Assembly: GCF_036010325.1 (NCBI RefSeq)
Contig: NZ_CP108549.1
Coordinates: forward strand, 8,246,001-8,310,000
Direction of reading: 5' to 3'
Source of the DNA: Streptomyces sp. NBC_01210
Lineage (GTDB): Bacteria > Actinomycetota > Actinomycetes > Streptomycetales > Streptomycetaceae
DNA length: 64,000 nucleotides
The notes under the pieces were generated by a model. It saw only the letters and a program-made list of their open reading frames with translations. It had not been told where the DNA came from and did no database searches. A program made the translations under genes and the position numbers. Below, piece by piece: positions 18,976-27,865 of the stretch; positions within the stretch are counted from its first letter, which is position 1; the number at the start of each line of letters is the position of its first letter.

Positions 18976-19170
18976 ATGGCTATTTCGATCTCGTTGGTGC
19001 TGTTTCTGCTGGTGCTCACAGTGATCTTTCTGCGGAACGGCGGACTGAAGATGTCTCATGCCGTGGTCTGTGCCCTGCTCGGGTTCTTTCTCGCGAGCAC
19101 GAGCATGGCGCCGACCATCCAGGAAGGCATCGCGGCCACCGCCCATGTGGTGGGCAGCCTCAGACCGTGA
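18976..19170 (+). CDS. Small conserved membrane protein
   Basis: 64 residues, MAISISLVLFLLVLTVIFLR then a short positively charged loop and a second hydrophobic segment (AVVCALLGFFLAS). Two transmembrane helices are expected. GGAGGAGG lies seven bases before the ATG, so expression is credible. Similar short proteins recur in streptomycetes; the role is unknown. Its end overlaps the convergent next gene by 11 bp. Confidence 0.7.
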   Translation: MAISISLVLFLLVLTVIFLRNGGLKMSHAVVCALLGFFLASTSMAPTIQEGIAATAHVVGSLRP

Positions 19171-19606
19171 CCTCCGGCGGCACCTCGACGTCCGGCGGCA
19201 GCTCGAAGTAGCCTCCGCCGCCGGCGTCCACATGCACCACATGGGTCCCGACGCGGACGATCTGAGCCTCGCCGACCCGCCAGGACCCGCACTCTTCCTC
19301 GCTGTCCACCAGCGGCGTCCACACCTCGCGGAACGTGCTGCCGTCCGGGTTCGTACCCGTCTCGATCAGCCGGTCACCGGCCCGTTGAAGGGTTCCCACA
19401 TCCTCGCCGGGTTTCCCGACGTCGTGGTGGAAGCGGACATCGGTGCCGTCGTACGTGGTGATGCCGGCGAAGCCGCGGCTGTCCGCGTAGTAGGCGTCGA
19501 TCTGGAGCCAGACCACCTGCTCGTTCTCCTGCAGGGGTCCGCCGTTGCGGCTGATTCCGGCGCGCAGCCAGGCGCCGCGAGTGGGGGCATTCACACGTAC
19601 CAGCAT
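19160..19606 (-). CDS. Conserved hypothetical protein
   Basis: A 148-residue soluble acidic protein (MLVRVNAPTRGAWLRAGISR). Patterns such as VVWLQIDAYYADSRGFAGITTYDG suggest a beta-rich fold. No family recognised. The last codons overlap the end of the small membrane protein on the other strand. Confidence 0.6.
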   Translation of the reverse strand: MLVRVNAPTRGAWLRAGISRNGGPLQENEQVVWLQIDAYYADSRGFAGITTYDGTDVRFHHDVGKPGEDVGTLQRAGDRLIETGTNPDGSTFREVWTPLVDSEEECGSWRVGEAQIVRVGTHVVHVDAGGGGYFELPPDVEVPPEVTV

Positions 19607-19750
19607 GTCAGCCGGTGCCGTGCGGCCCGCTCATTTCGCGATCATGAAGCGTCCGTAAAACCCATGGCCTTTCCATGGACACCTCAAGGGGTCGGCTCTA
19701 ACGTCGGGCGGCGGCGCGACCCGTACACCCGTACGCAACCGAGGAGCCGC

Positions 19751-21319
19751 ATGTCCCGAAGAGCGCTCGTCCGCGCAGTGGCCCTGGCCCTGGCCGTCGC
19801 CGCGACCACCTTCACCGCCCCCGCCGCGCAGGCGGAGGAGATACCCAAGGCACCCGGCCACCGACTGGTCAGCCAGTACGAGGGCGCGCCCGCCGACGCT
19901 CGGCCGGTGCCGGGGCAGGCGCCCCCGCAGCACCCCTTCCTCGCGCCCAACGGACGCAGCGGCATGCACGCGGACGCGGCGGGCAGTGGCACCCATCCCT
20001 TCTCCGGTCCCCTCGGCCGCGACCCCGAGGTCACCAGCGAGCGGATCGCCCCGGTCGGTGGCGAGTGCGCCACCGCGACCTTCGACGCCGCCGGCCGACT
20101 GATCACCGTCTGCGGGACCTTCACCGGGTTCCTGCTGAAGCTTCTCGACCCGCGCACGCTCGACACGCTCGCCGAGTACCGGTTGCCGCAGCGCTCATCG
20201 ACCGTCGAGGCCATCACCCGGCTGGACTTCTCCAAAATCTTCAAGGACACGTCCGGCGGCGCCTACTTCTACCTCGACGACCAGGACCGAGTGGTGCTGG
20301 CGGACTCGCGACAGCACATCCTCCGTATCGCCCATGAGCAGGCGGGCGACGGCAGTTGGCGCTTCGTCGTCGACAACGACTGGGATCTGACCGCCCACGT
20401 CCCGCACGACTGCGTCAGCTGGACGAACCTGTTCCCCAGCGGCACCTGCGATCCCGTCACCTCCGTCATGCCCGACTGGCAGGGCCGCATCTGGTGGGTG
20501 ACACGGCTCGGACGCGTCGGCAGCGTCGATCCTCGGACGTCCGAGATCCGTTCGGTCCGGCTCGACGGCGAAGAGATCCAGAACTCCTTCTCCGTCGCCC
20601 GGGACGGCGTGTCGATCGTCTCCGACCACGCCCTCTACAGCTTCCGTTCGGGCCCCGACGGGACACCGAAGATCCAGTGGCGCCAGACGTACGACCGCGG
20701 AACGGGTACCAAGCCCGGTTCCGTGAACCAGGGCTCCGGCACCACGCCGGACCTGTTCGGCGACGGCTATGCCGCCATCACCGACAACGCCGACGACCGG
20801 ATGAACGTCCTCGTCTACCGCCGTGGCACCGACGTCCCGGCCGACCGCCGCCTCGTCTGCAAGGTGCCCGTCTTCGGATCCGGCGCGTCCACCACCGACA
20901 ACTCCCTGATCACCTGGGGCAACAGCATCGTCGTCGAGAACAACTACGGCTACGAGAACCCGGCCTCACTCACCTTCGGCCGCACCGTTGTCGGCGGCGT
21001 GAGCAGGATCGACGTACGCGAGGACGGCAGTGGCTGCGACACGGTCTGGCAGAGCGGCGTCCGCTCGCCCTCCACCGTCCCCAAGCTCTCCACCGCCAAC
21101 GGCCTCCTCTACTTCTACGAGAAGGAGCCCAACCAACTCGGCATCGACGCCTGGTATCTGACCGCCGTCGACTTCCGCACCGGCGAGCGGCGCTGGAAGC
21201 GGCTCACGGGCACGGGCCCGTCGTACGACAACAACTGGGCGCCGATCACCATCGGCCCCGACGGCACGGCCTACGCCGGGGTCTTCAACGGCATCGTGGC
21301 GGTACGGGACCGCGGCTGA
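19751..21319 (+). CDS. Secreted beta-propeller (PQQ/WD-like) protein
   Basis: A 522-residue exported protein. MSRRALVRAVALALAVAATT ending in APAAQAEE is a signal peptide with cleavage after AQA. The mature chain shows repeated strand motifs (ISSVDPRTSEIRS-like, RVGSVDPRTSEIRSV, VSRIDVREDGSGCDTVWQ, GPDGTAYAGVFNGIVAV) typical of a seven- to eight-bladed propeller. No catalytic motif was recognised, so binding or scaffold functions are possible. GAGGAG precedes the ATG. It converges with the DUF779 gene with only 4 bp between stops. Confidence 0.75.
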   Translation: MSRRALVRAVALALAVAATTFTAPAAQAEEIPKAPGHRLVSQYEGAPADARPVPGQAPPQHPFLAPNGRSGMHADAAGSGTHPFSGPLGRDPEVTSERIAPVGGECATATFDAAGRLITVCGTFTGFLLKLLDPRTLDTLAEYRLPQRSSTVEAITRLDFSKIFKDTSGGAYFYLDDQDRVVLADSRQHILRIAHEQAGDGSWRFVVDNDWDLTAHVPHDCVSWTNLFPSGTCDPVTSVMPDWQGRIWWVTRLGRVGSVDPRTSEIRSVRLDGEEIQNSFSVARDGVSIVSDHALYSFRSGPDGTPKIQWRQTYDRGTGTKPGSVNQGSGTTPDLFGDGYAAITDNADDRMNVLVYRRGTDVPADRRLVCKVPVFGSGASTTDNSLITWGNSIVVENNYGYENPASLTFGRTVVGGVSRIDVREDGSGCDTVWQSGVRSPSTVPKLSTANGLLYFYEKEPNQLGIDAWYLTAVDFRTGERRWKRLTGTGPSYDNNWAPITIGPDGTAYAGVFNGIVAVRDRG

Positions 21320-21323
21320 CGCC

Positions 21324-21680
21324 TCATGCACCCACAACGCGCGACCGGATCAGGAACCGCACTCCTTCCGGCGCCTCCAGCGAGAAACCGCTGCCCCGGC
21401 CCTCGACGACATCGACGATGAGCCGGGTGTGGCTCCAGACCTCGTACTGGCTCCTGGACATCCAGAAGGAGACGGACTCCTCGACGCCGTCGACCCGGAG
21501 ATCCTCGAGGAGGACGTCGGACGCGCCCGTGCGGAATTCACCTTCCGGGTAGCACATGGGCGCGCTGCCGTCGCAGCAGCCGCCCGACTGGTGGAACATC
21601 AACGGACCGTGGGCCGCCCGCAGCCGCCGCAACAGATCGGCGGCTGCGGGGGTCAGCTCCACGCGCGGGGCCTCAGTCAT
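21324..21680 (-). CDS. DUF779 family protein
   Basis: A 118-residue protein: MFHQSGGCCDGSAPMCYPEGEF is the DUF779 hallmark with paired cysteines, followed by VSFWMSRSQYEVWSHTRLIVDVVEGRG. The family often sits beside aldehyde dehydrogenase genes, but none is present here. Function unproven. The start at 21680 is the first ATG in keeping with family length. Confidence 0.8.
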   Translation of the reverse strand: MTEAPRVELTPAAADLLRRLRAAHGPLMFHQSGGCCDGSAPMCYPEGEFRTGASDVLLEDLRVDGVEESVSFWMSRSQYEVWSHTRLIVDVVEGRGSGFSLEAPEGVRFLIRSRVVGA

Positions 21681-21829
21681 CCCGCCAGCAGAGCACCGAC
21701 GAGGTTGCAATGCCGTTGCAGCGCCTTCGCGGAAGATTTTCCCCCTGGGGTGTCGATCGGGCCCGACACCGTTCGACATACCGGTGTTAGGCGCCGAAGG
21801 GGGCGCACCACGCATCAGGAGGAACGGTC

Positions 21830-22396
21830 ATGCGGAAGATCATTTACTTTGTCCACGCGTCGCTCGACGGACACATCGACGGGCCCGGCGGAGCCTTCGA
21901 CTGGCCGGTGCTCGGACCGGACCTCGGCGCGTACGGCGACGGCCTGCAGGAACGCGTCGACGCCTTCCTCTACGGGCGTGTGGTCTGGGAGATGATGTCC
22001 GGCTACTGGCCCGACGCCGAGTCGATCTCCGACGACCCGCACGACCTCGCCTTCGCGCCCGTATGGCGTCGTACTCCGAAGATCGTCTTCTCCAGGACCT
22101 TGCAACAGCCGGACGGGAACGTCCGAGTGATCGGCGAGAACCTCGCCGAAGAGGTCGCGGCCCTGAAGCGGGGCCCGGGCAAGGACCTGCTGCTGACCGG
22201 CGGTTCGACACTGCCGTCCGCCCTCACGGAGTTCGGCCTGATCGACGAGTACCACATCGTCGTGCACCCGGTGGTCCTGGGCGGCGGCAGGCCGCTGTTC
22301 CTGCAGGGGAAGCAGCGGCTGAACCTCGAGTTCGTCGAGTCGCGGTCCTTCGACGCGCGGACCGTGCTGCTCCGCTACGAACGTCGGGCGGGATGA
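21830..22396 (+). CDS. Dihydrofolate reductase-like (RibD C-terminal) protein
   Basis: A 188-residue protein: MRKIIYFVHASLDGHIDGPGGAFDW, AFLYGRVVWEMMSGYW and DLLLTGGSTLPSALTEFGLIDEYHIVVHPVVLGGGRPLF are family signatures of the RibD-C/DHFR-like fold that binds NADPH. Such stand-alone copies are common and usually uncharacterised reductases. AGGAGGAACG precedes the ATG. Confidence 0.87.
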   Translation: MRKIIYFVHASLDGHIDGPGGAFDWPVLGPDLGAYGDGLQERVDAFLYGRVVWEMMSGYWPDAESISDDPHDLAFAPVWRRTPKIVFSRTLQQPDGNVRVIGENLAEEVAALKRGPGKDLLLTGGSTLPSALTEFGLIDEYHIVVHPVVLGGGRPLFLQGKQRLNLEFVESRSFDARTVLLRYERRAG

Positions 22397-22456
22397 TTGC
22401 GTGGCCCCAGGGCGTTGAGTCCCTGTACGCAAGTCTCCGACGATGGGATGGATGAC

Positions 22457-22903
22457 ATGCCTCTTGAGGGCGAGTACGAGCCGAGCCCGGAGAAGTGGGT
22501 GCGCGACCAGGTCGAGCTCTTCGAGAGCTCCGGCGGTACCAAGGGAACGACGATGCGCGGTATGCCCGTCATCCTCCTGACGACCAAGGGCGCCAAGAGC
22601 GGCAAGATCCGTAAGTCCCCGCTCATGAGGGTCGAGCACGAGGGCACCTACGCCGTGGTCGCTTCGCTGGGAGGCGCCCCGAAGAACCCCGTCTGGTACT
22701 ACAACGTCGTCGCCGACCCCCGGGTGGAGCTGCAGGACGGCCCGGTGCGTCAGGACATGACGGCCCGTGAGGTGACCGGGCACGAGAAGGCCGTGTGGTG
22801 GGAGCGGGCCGTCGAGGCGTACCCCGACTACGCCGACTACCAGAAGAAGACCGACCGCGAGATCCCGGTCTTCGTCCTGGAGCCCGCGGCCAAGGACAGC
22901 TGA
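22457..22903 (+). CDS. F420-dependent nitroreductase-like (DDN family) protein
   Basis: A 148-residue split-barrel protein: [23 protein letters not shown], then [26 protein letters not shown] and [19 protein letters not shown]. This is the deazaflavin-dependent nitroreductase family (Ddn), which uses coenzyme F420. An in-frame ATG nine bases upstream (22448) is an alternative start; the chosen one matches the usual N-terminus. Confidence 0.87.
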   Translation: MPLEGEYEPSPEKWVRDQVELFESSGGTKGTTMRGMPVILLTTKGAKSGKIRKSPLMRVEHEGTYAVVASLGGAPKNPVWYYNVVADPRVELQDGPVRQDMTAREVTGHEKAVWWERAVEAYPDYADYQKKTDREIPVFVLEPAAKDS

Positions 22904-22909
22904 GCGCAG

Positions 22910-22950
22910 GCCTCTGACCGGCGTGGCCTACGTCCCTGCCGGTCAGAGGC
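22910..22950 (+). terminator. Hairpin terminator after the DDN gene
   Basis: A perfect 13-bp stem GCCTCTGACCGGC with a 15-nt loop, starting five bases after the stop region. Confidence 0.8.
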
Positions 22951-23292
22951 GTCTGTCGGCCCCTGCCGGCTTCATCCCGCCGCCGGTTCCCGGCATCTCC
23001 CATGAGCATCGTCACGCACCCCCCATGCGATCGCACGTCTGACTCTCGACGCCGCCCACAGCGGCTGAGCTCTCAGGGGCTCTGACCTGCGGAGTGAGCC
23101 CGTTCACCAACTGCCGGACGAGTCGCGATGCCGGTGACGAAAGCCGGCCGGTCCGCTCGGCAGGGCCCACCACGCGGTGAGCAAGGGGTGGCCAAGGGCT
23201 GTGCGTGCGGCTGGCTCTTGATCGTCCTATGCTGATATCTGGAGAAATCGGGCAGTCGACGGCCGGTCTGGGCCGGCGGAGAGTGGGCTTCC
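22951..23292. other. Leader and promoter region of the glycerol operon
   Basis: No gene seen. The region precedes glpF directly. In Streptomyces the IclR-type regulator gene gylR usually sits upstream of such operons; none is present between the DDN gene and glpF. Confidence 0.5.
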
Positions 23293-24138
23293 ATGGCTGA
23301 GCGACTCAAAAGATCAGGGTTGATCGGCGAGCTTTCGGCCGAATTCGTCGGCACCATGATTCTCATCCTCTTCGGTTGCGGCGTCGTGGCCCAGGTGGTT
23401 GCCGGCGGAGCCCTCACGGATCCCCCGGGCGGCCTCGGGAATCACGACAGCATCGCCTGGGCATGGGGTCTCGGCGTGACCCTCGGCGTCTATGTGGCGG
23501 CGCGAATGAGTGGTGCTCACCTCAACCCCGCGGTGACCGTGGCCCTGGCGACGTTCAGGGGTTTCCCGTGGACCAAGGTGGCGCCCTACGCGCTGGCGCA
23601 GACGGCCGGCGCCTTCGTCGCAGCCCTGGTGGTGCGCTGGAACTACACCGAGGCGCTGGCGAAGGCGGACCCCGACCACACCTTCAAGACGCAGATCGTC
23701 TTCTCCACGCTGCCCGCCAACGGCAACCCGAATCTGCCGGTCAGCGAATGGGGTGCGTTCCGCGACCAGATCATCGGCACCGCGATCCTGCTGCTGCTGA
23801 TCATGGCGATCACCGACCTGCTCAACACGCCCCCCGGCGCCAACCTGGCCCCCTTCATCATCGGCCTGGTCGTCGTGGCGATCGGCATGGCCTGGGGCAC
23901 CAACGCGGGCTACGCGATCAACCCCGCACGTGACCTCGGTCCCCGGCTGGCCAGCTTCCTCACCGGGTACGGCGGAGCGTGGCGAGATCAGTACGGGAAC
24001 TTCTACTTCTGGGTGCCCATCATCGGTCCACTGATCGGCGGCGTGCTCGGAGCGTTCCTGTACAAGTTCTTCGTCGGCCGGTTCCTGCCGACTGCGGAGC
24101 CGGAGCCCCCAGGACGCGTCCCGACCCCCGAGGCCTGA
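23293..24138 (+). CDS. glpF: Glycerol uptake facilitator (MIP family)
   Basis: A 281-residue integral membrane channel with six hydrophobic helices. Both NPA boxes are present (GAHLNPAVTVALATF and GYAINPARDLGPRLASF); the aspartate after the second box (NPARD) marks glycerol facilitators rather than water-only aquaporins. It admits glycerol by diffusion. It is the first gene of glpF-glpK-glpD, with 54 bp to glpK. The last 20 residues are Pro/Glu-rich. Confidence 0.95.
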   Translation: MAERLKRSGLIGELSAEFVGTMILILFGCGVVAQVVAGGALTDPPGGLGNHDSIAWAWGLGVTLGVYVAARMSGAHLNPAVTVALATFRGFPWTKVAPYALAQTAGAFVAALVVRWNYTEALAKADPDHTFKTQIVFSTLPANGNPNLPVSEWGAFRDQIIGTAILLLLIMAITDLLNTPPGANLAPFIIGLVVVAIGMAWGTNAGYAINPARDLGPRLASFLTGYGGAWRDQYGNFYFWVPIIGPLIGGVLGAFLYKFFVGRFLPTAEPEPPGRVPTPEA

Positions 24139-24192
24139 CCGGCCCAGCGCGAGGCCGCAACCCAGTCCATCCCACAGGAGAGGCGGCATGCC

Positions 24193-25710
24193 ATGGCGGA
24201 CTTCGTCGGCGCGGTGGACCAGGGAACCACCAGCACGCGTTTCATGATCTTCGACCACGACGGGAACGAAGTGGCGAAGCACCAGATGGAGCACGCCCAG
24301 ATTCTTCCGCGCTCGGGGTGGGTCGAGCACGACCCGGTGGAGATCTGGGAACGTACCAACTCGGTGATACAGAACGCCCTCCGGCACGGGAACCTGTCCC
24401 CGTCCGACCTGGCGGCGATCGGTATCACCAACCAGCGGGAGACAACCGTTGTCTGGGACCCCCGCGACGGCCGTCCCTACTACAACGCCATTGTCTGGCA
24501 GGACACCCGCACCGACTCCATCGCGGCCGCACTGGAACGCTCGGGCCAGGGTGACATCATCCGCCGTAAGGCGGGGCTGCCGCCGGCCACCTACTTCTCC
24601 GGCGGCAAGATCAAGTGGATTCTGGAGAACGTCGACGGAGTCCGTGAGGCGGCGGAGCAGGGCCATGCCCTCTTCGGCAACACGGACTGCTGGGTCCTGT
24701 GGAACCTCACCGGCGGTCCCGACGGCGGCATCCACGCCACCGACGTGACCAACGCCAGCCGCACGATGCTGATGAACCTGGAGACCCTCGACTGGGACGA
24801 CGAGTTGCTGGGTTTCTTCGACATTCCCCGGGCGATGCTGCCCACCATCAACCCGTCCTCCCACCGGGAGGCATTCGGCGCGACCCGAACCTCCCGGCCG
24901 CTGCGCGCCGCCATTCCCATCACCGGGGTGCTCGGCGACCAGCAGGCGGCCACCGTCGGGCAGGTCTGTTACGCGCCCGGCGAAGCCAAGAACACCTACG
25001 GCACCGGCAACTTCCTGGTGCTCAACACCGGGACCGAACTGGTCCGCTCGCAGCACGGCCTGCTCACCACCGTGGCGTATCAGTTCGGCGACAGCCCGGC
25101 GGTCTACGCCCTGGAGGGCTCCATCGCGGTCACCGGGTCCGCGGTGCAATGGCTGCGCGACCAGATGAAGATCATCACTGACGCCGCCGAGAGCGAGCGT
25201 CTGGCCGGCACCGTCGAGGACAACGGCGGCATGTACTTCGTCCCCGCTTTCTCGGGCCTGTTCGCCCCGTACTGGCGCTCCGACGCCCGTGGCGCGATCG
25301 TCGGCCTCGCCCGGTACAACAACAACGGACACCTGGCGCGGGCCACCCTGGAAGCCATCTGCTACCAGAGCCGCGACGTGGTGGAGGCCATGGAGCAGGA
25401 CTCCGGCGTCCACCTGGACGTGCTCAAGGTCGACGGCGGAGTGACGGCCAACGACCTGTGCATGCAGATCCAGGCCGATGTCCTCGGCGTACCGGTCAGC
25501 CGCCCGGTCGTCGCCGAGACCACCGCGCTCGGTGCCGCCTACGCGGCCGGTCTGGCCACCGGCTTCTGGCAGGACACCGACGAGCTGCGCACCCACTGGC
25601 AGGAGTCCAAGCGCTGGGAGCCCGGGTGGTCCGAGGAACAGCGCGCGGAAGGCTATGCGGGCTGGAAGAAGGCGGTGGAGCGCACGCTTGACTGGGCCAA
25701 GGTCGAGTAG
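24193..25710 (+). CDS. glpK: Glycerol kinase
   Basis: A 505-residue FGGY kinase. [24 protein letters not shown] is the N-terminal phosphate-binding loop, and [26 protein letters not shown] and [22 protein letters not shown] are conserved. It makes sn-glycerol-3-phosphate from glycerol and ATP, trapping what GlpF admits. An ATG five bases earlier is out of frame. Full family length. Confidence 0.97.
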   Translation: MADFVGAVDQGTTSTRFMIFDHDGNEVAKHQMEHAQILPRSGWVEHDPVEIWERTNSVIQNALRHGNLSPSDLAAIGITNQRETTVVWDPRDGRPYYNAIVWQDTRTDSIAAALERSGQGDIIRRKAGLPPATYFSGGKIKWILENVDGVREAAEQGHALFGNTDCWVLWNLTGGPDGGIHATDVTNASRTMLMNLETLDWDDELLGFFDIPRAMLPTINPSSHREAFGATRTSRPLRAAIPITGVLGDQQAATVGQVCYAPGEAKNTYGTGNFLVLNTGTELVRSQHGLLTTVAYQFGDSPAVYALEGSIAVTGSAVQWLRDQMKIITDAAESERLAGTVEDNGGMYFVPAFSGLFAPYWRSDARGAIVGLARYNNNGHLARATLEAICYQSRDVVEAMEQDSGVHLDVLKVDGGVTANDLCMQIQADVLGVPVSRPVVAETTALGAAYAAGLATGFWQDTDELRTHWQESKRWEPGWSEEQRAEGYAGWKKAVERTLDWAKVE

Positions 25711-25776
25711 GTCCCCGCCGGGCGGGCACGCCCCCGGCCACGCGCGGCGCACGACCGCAGCACGAGGAGGAGACCG

Positions 25777-27489
25777 ATGGCGAACCCGGTGGCTCTCTCG
25801 CCCGAGGCGCGCGCGGAGGCTCTCGTCCGGCTGGGAGAGGGTGAGCTGGACGTCCTCGTCGTCGGTGGCGGTGTCGTGGGCGCCGGGTCGGCCCTCGATG
25901 CCGCCACCCGGGGCCTGACGGTCGGTCTCGTCGAAGCCCGGGACTGGGCCTCGGGCACGTCCAGCCGCTCCAGCAAGCTGATTCACGGCGGCCTGCGCTA
26001 CCTCGAGATGCTCGACTTCCGGCTGGTCGCCGAAGCACTCAAGGAGCGGGGACTGCTGCTCCAGCTCCTGGCGCCGCATCTGGTGCGGCCGGTGCCCTTC
26101 CTCTACCCACTGCAACACCGGGTCTGGGAGCGCCCTTACGTCGGCGCCGGCGTGCTGCTCTACGACACCATGGCCGCGGCCTCGGGCACCTCCAGCGGCC
26201 TGCCCCACCACCGCCACATGCTCAAGCGCCAGGCACTGCGCGAGGCGCCCGCTCTGCGTTCCGACGCCCTGGTCGGCGCGATCCAGTACTGGGACGCCCA
26301 GGTGGACGATGCCCGGCACACCATGTTCCTCGCGCGCACCGCAGCCGCCTATGGAGCATTGGCCGCCAACCGCACCCGCGTCAGCCGCTTCCTGCGCCAG
26401 GGCGAGCGGGTGGTGGGAGCTGTGGTCACGGACCTGGAGACCGGCAACGAGACCGAGGTGCGAGCCAAGCAGGTCATCAACGCGACCGGCGTGTGGACCG
26501 ACGACACCCAGGCCATGGCCGGTACCCGCGGCCAGTTCCACGTCCGCGCCTCCAAGGGCGTGCATCTGCTGGTCCCGCGCGACCGGATCATTTCCCGCAC
26601 CGGGCTGATCCTGCGCACGGAGAAGAGCGTGCTGTTCGTCATTCCCTGGGGGCGGCACTGGATCATCGGGACGACCGACACCGACTGGACACTGGACAAG
26701 GCCCACCCCGCGCTGAGCTCCAAGGACGTCAGCTACCTGCTGGAACACGTCAACCGCGTTCTGGTCACACCGCTGGCCGCCGAGGACGTCGAGGGCGTCT
26801 ACGCCGGTCTGCGCCCGCTCCTGTCCGGCGAGGCCGCGGAGACCAGCAAGCTGTCCCGGGAGCACCTGGTCGCGCACCCGGTCCCCGGGCTTGTCGTGGT
26901 GGCCGGCGGCAAGTACACGACCTATCGGGTCATGGCCAAGGACGCGGTCGACGAGGCGGCCCGTGGTCTGGACGAGAAGGTGGCCTCCTGCGTCACACAG
27001 CGCGTTCCGCTGCTCGGTGCCGACGGCTATCCGGCCCTGTGGAACTCCCGGCACAATCTCGCCAAGCGCTCCGGGCTGCATGTCGCCCGCATCGAACACC
27101 TGCTGAACCGTTACGGCTCCCTGGTGCAAGAACTGCTCGACATGGTCGAGACCGACCCCTCACTCGGTGAACCGTTGCCGAGCTCCGACGATTATCTGCG
27201 GGTCGAGGCCGTCTACGCGGTGACCCATGAGGGAGCCCGCCATGTGGAGGATGTGCTCGCCAGGCGTACCCGGATCTCCATCGAGTCCTGGGACCGCGGC
27301 GTGGACGCGGCGCGTACCGTCGCCGAACTCATGGCACCTCATCTGGAGTGGGACCGGGCGCACCGGGAGCGCGAGGTCGACCACTACCTGAAGCGGGTGG
27401 CGGCCGAACGCGAGGCTCAGCAGCAGCCGGACGACCAGACGGCCGACGCGGTGCGGCTCGGCGCCCCCGACATCATCCCGGTGCGCTGA
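25777..27489 (+). CDS. glpD: Aerobic glycerol-3-phosphate dehydrogenase
   Basis: A 570-residue FAD enzyme: VLVVGGGVVGAGSALDAATRGL is the dinucleotide fold, followed by SSRSSKLIHGGLRYLEM, WIIGTTDTDW and GGKYTTYRVMAKDAVDEAA. It oxidises glycerol-3-phosphate to dihydroxyacetone phosphate at the membrane and reduces quinone. It completes the operon, with AGGAGGAG before the ATG and a 66-bp gap from glpK. Confidence 0.96.
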   Translation: MANPVALSPEARAEALVRLGEGELDVLVVGGGVVGAGSALDAATRGLTVGLVEARDWASGTSSRSSKLIHGGLRYLEMLDFRLVAEALKERGLLLQLLAPHLVRPVPFLYPLQHRVWERPYVGAGVLLYDTMAAASGTSSGLPHHRHMLKRQALREAPALRSDALVGAIQYWDAQVDDARHTMFLARTAAAYGALAANRTRVSRFLRQGERVVGAVVTDLETGNETEVRAKQVINATGVWTDDTQAMAGTRGQFHVRASKGVHLLVPRDRIISRTGLILRTEKSVLFVIPWGRHWIIGTTDTDWTLDKAHPALSSKDVSYLLEHVNRVLVTPLAAEDVEGVYAGLRPLLSGEAAETSKLSREHLVAHPVPGLVVVAGGKYTTYRVMAKDAVDEAARGLDEKVASCVTQRVPLLGADGYPALWNSRHNLAKRSGLHVARIEHLLNRYGSLVQELLDMVETDPSLGEPLPSSDDYLRVEAVYAVTHEGARHVEDVLARRTRISIESWDRGVDAARTVAELMAPHLEWDRAHREREVDHYLKRVAAEREAQQQPDDQTADAVRLGAPDIIPVR

Positions 27490-27513
27490 GCGGGACGTTC
27501 CAGCGGGTGCCGG

Positions 27514-27547
27514 CCGAGCGCTCCGACGGCCGCCGTGCCGCGCTCGG
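27514..27547 (+). terminator. Probable terminator of the glp operon
   Basis: An 8-bp outer stem CCGAGCGC/GCGCTCGG encloses a second short stem (ACGGC/GCCGT), 24 bp after glpD. Confidence 0.5.
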
Positions 27548-27865
27548 AGGTGTTCCGGAACGATGCCCGCGTACAAGTGCTCGCCATGAGCACGGGGGTA
27601 CGACGACGCCACTCCTGGCTGAACCGCCCTCGCCACCCCGGCGGTTCGATAACCGCGGTGCACCGGCGGTCGGATCCCGGGGGCCGCCGGGCTGTCTCTG
27701 GTGGCGGAGTCCCCCGTCCCCGAGAACAAGGGCAGGAGATGGCACGGGCGTTGACCGCCCACGGGGAGTGCGGCACCGGGCGGACGTGTGGCCCGAAGTC
27801 CTCAGGCCTTCGGGTGGCATCGCGCAGGCGCAGCAGATAGCGGGCGCCCGCCGTCCCCGCTGCGT
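27548..27865. other. Stretch between glpD and the diacylglycerol-kinase gene
   Basis: Convergent intergenic region. Frames across it lack ribosome sites and have shadow-like composition. Nothing else seen. Confidence 0.4.

Noticed and set aside
23314..27129. 1271-codon minus-strand open frame across the glycerol operon
   Set aside because: Shadow of glpF, glpK and glpD in GC-rich DNA; no domain, and composition is Gly/Val/Arg-biased.
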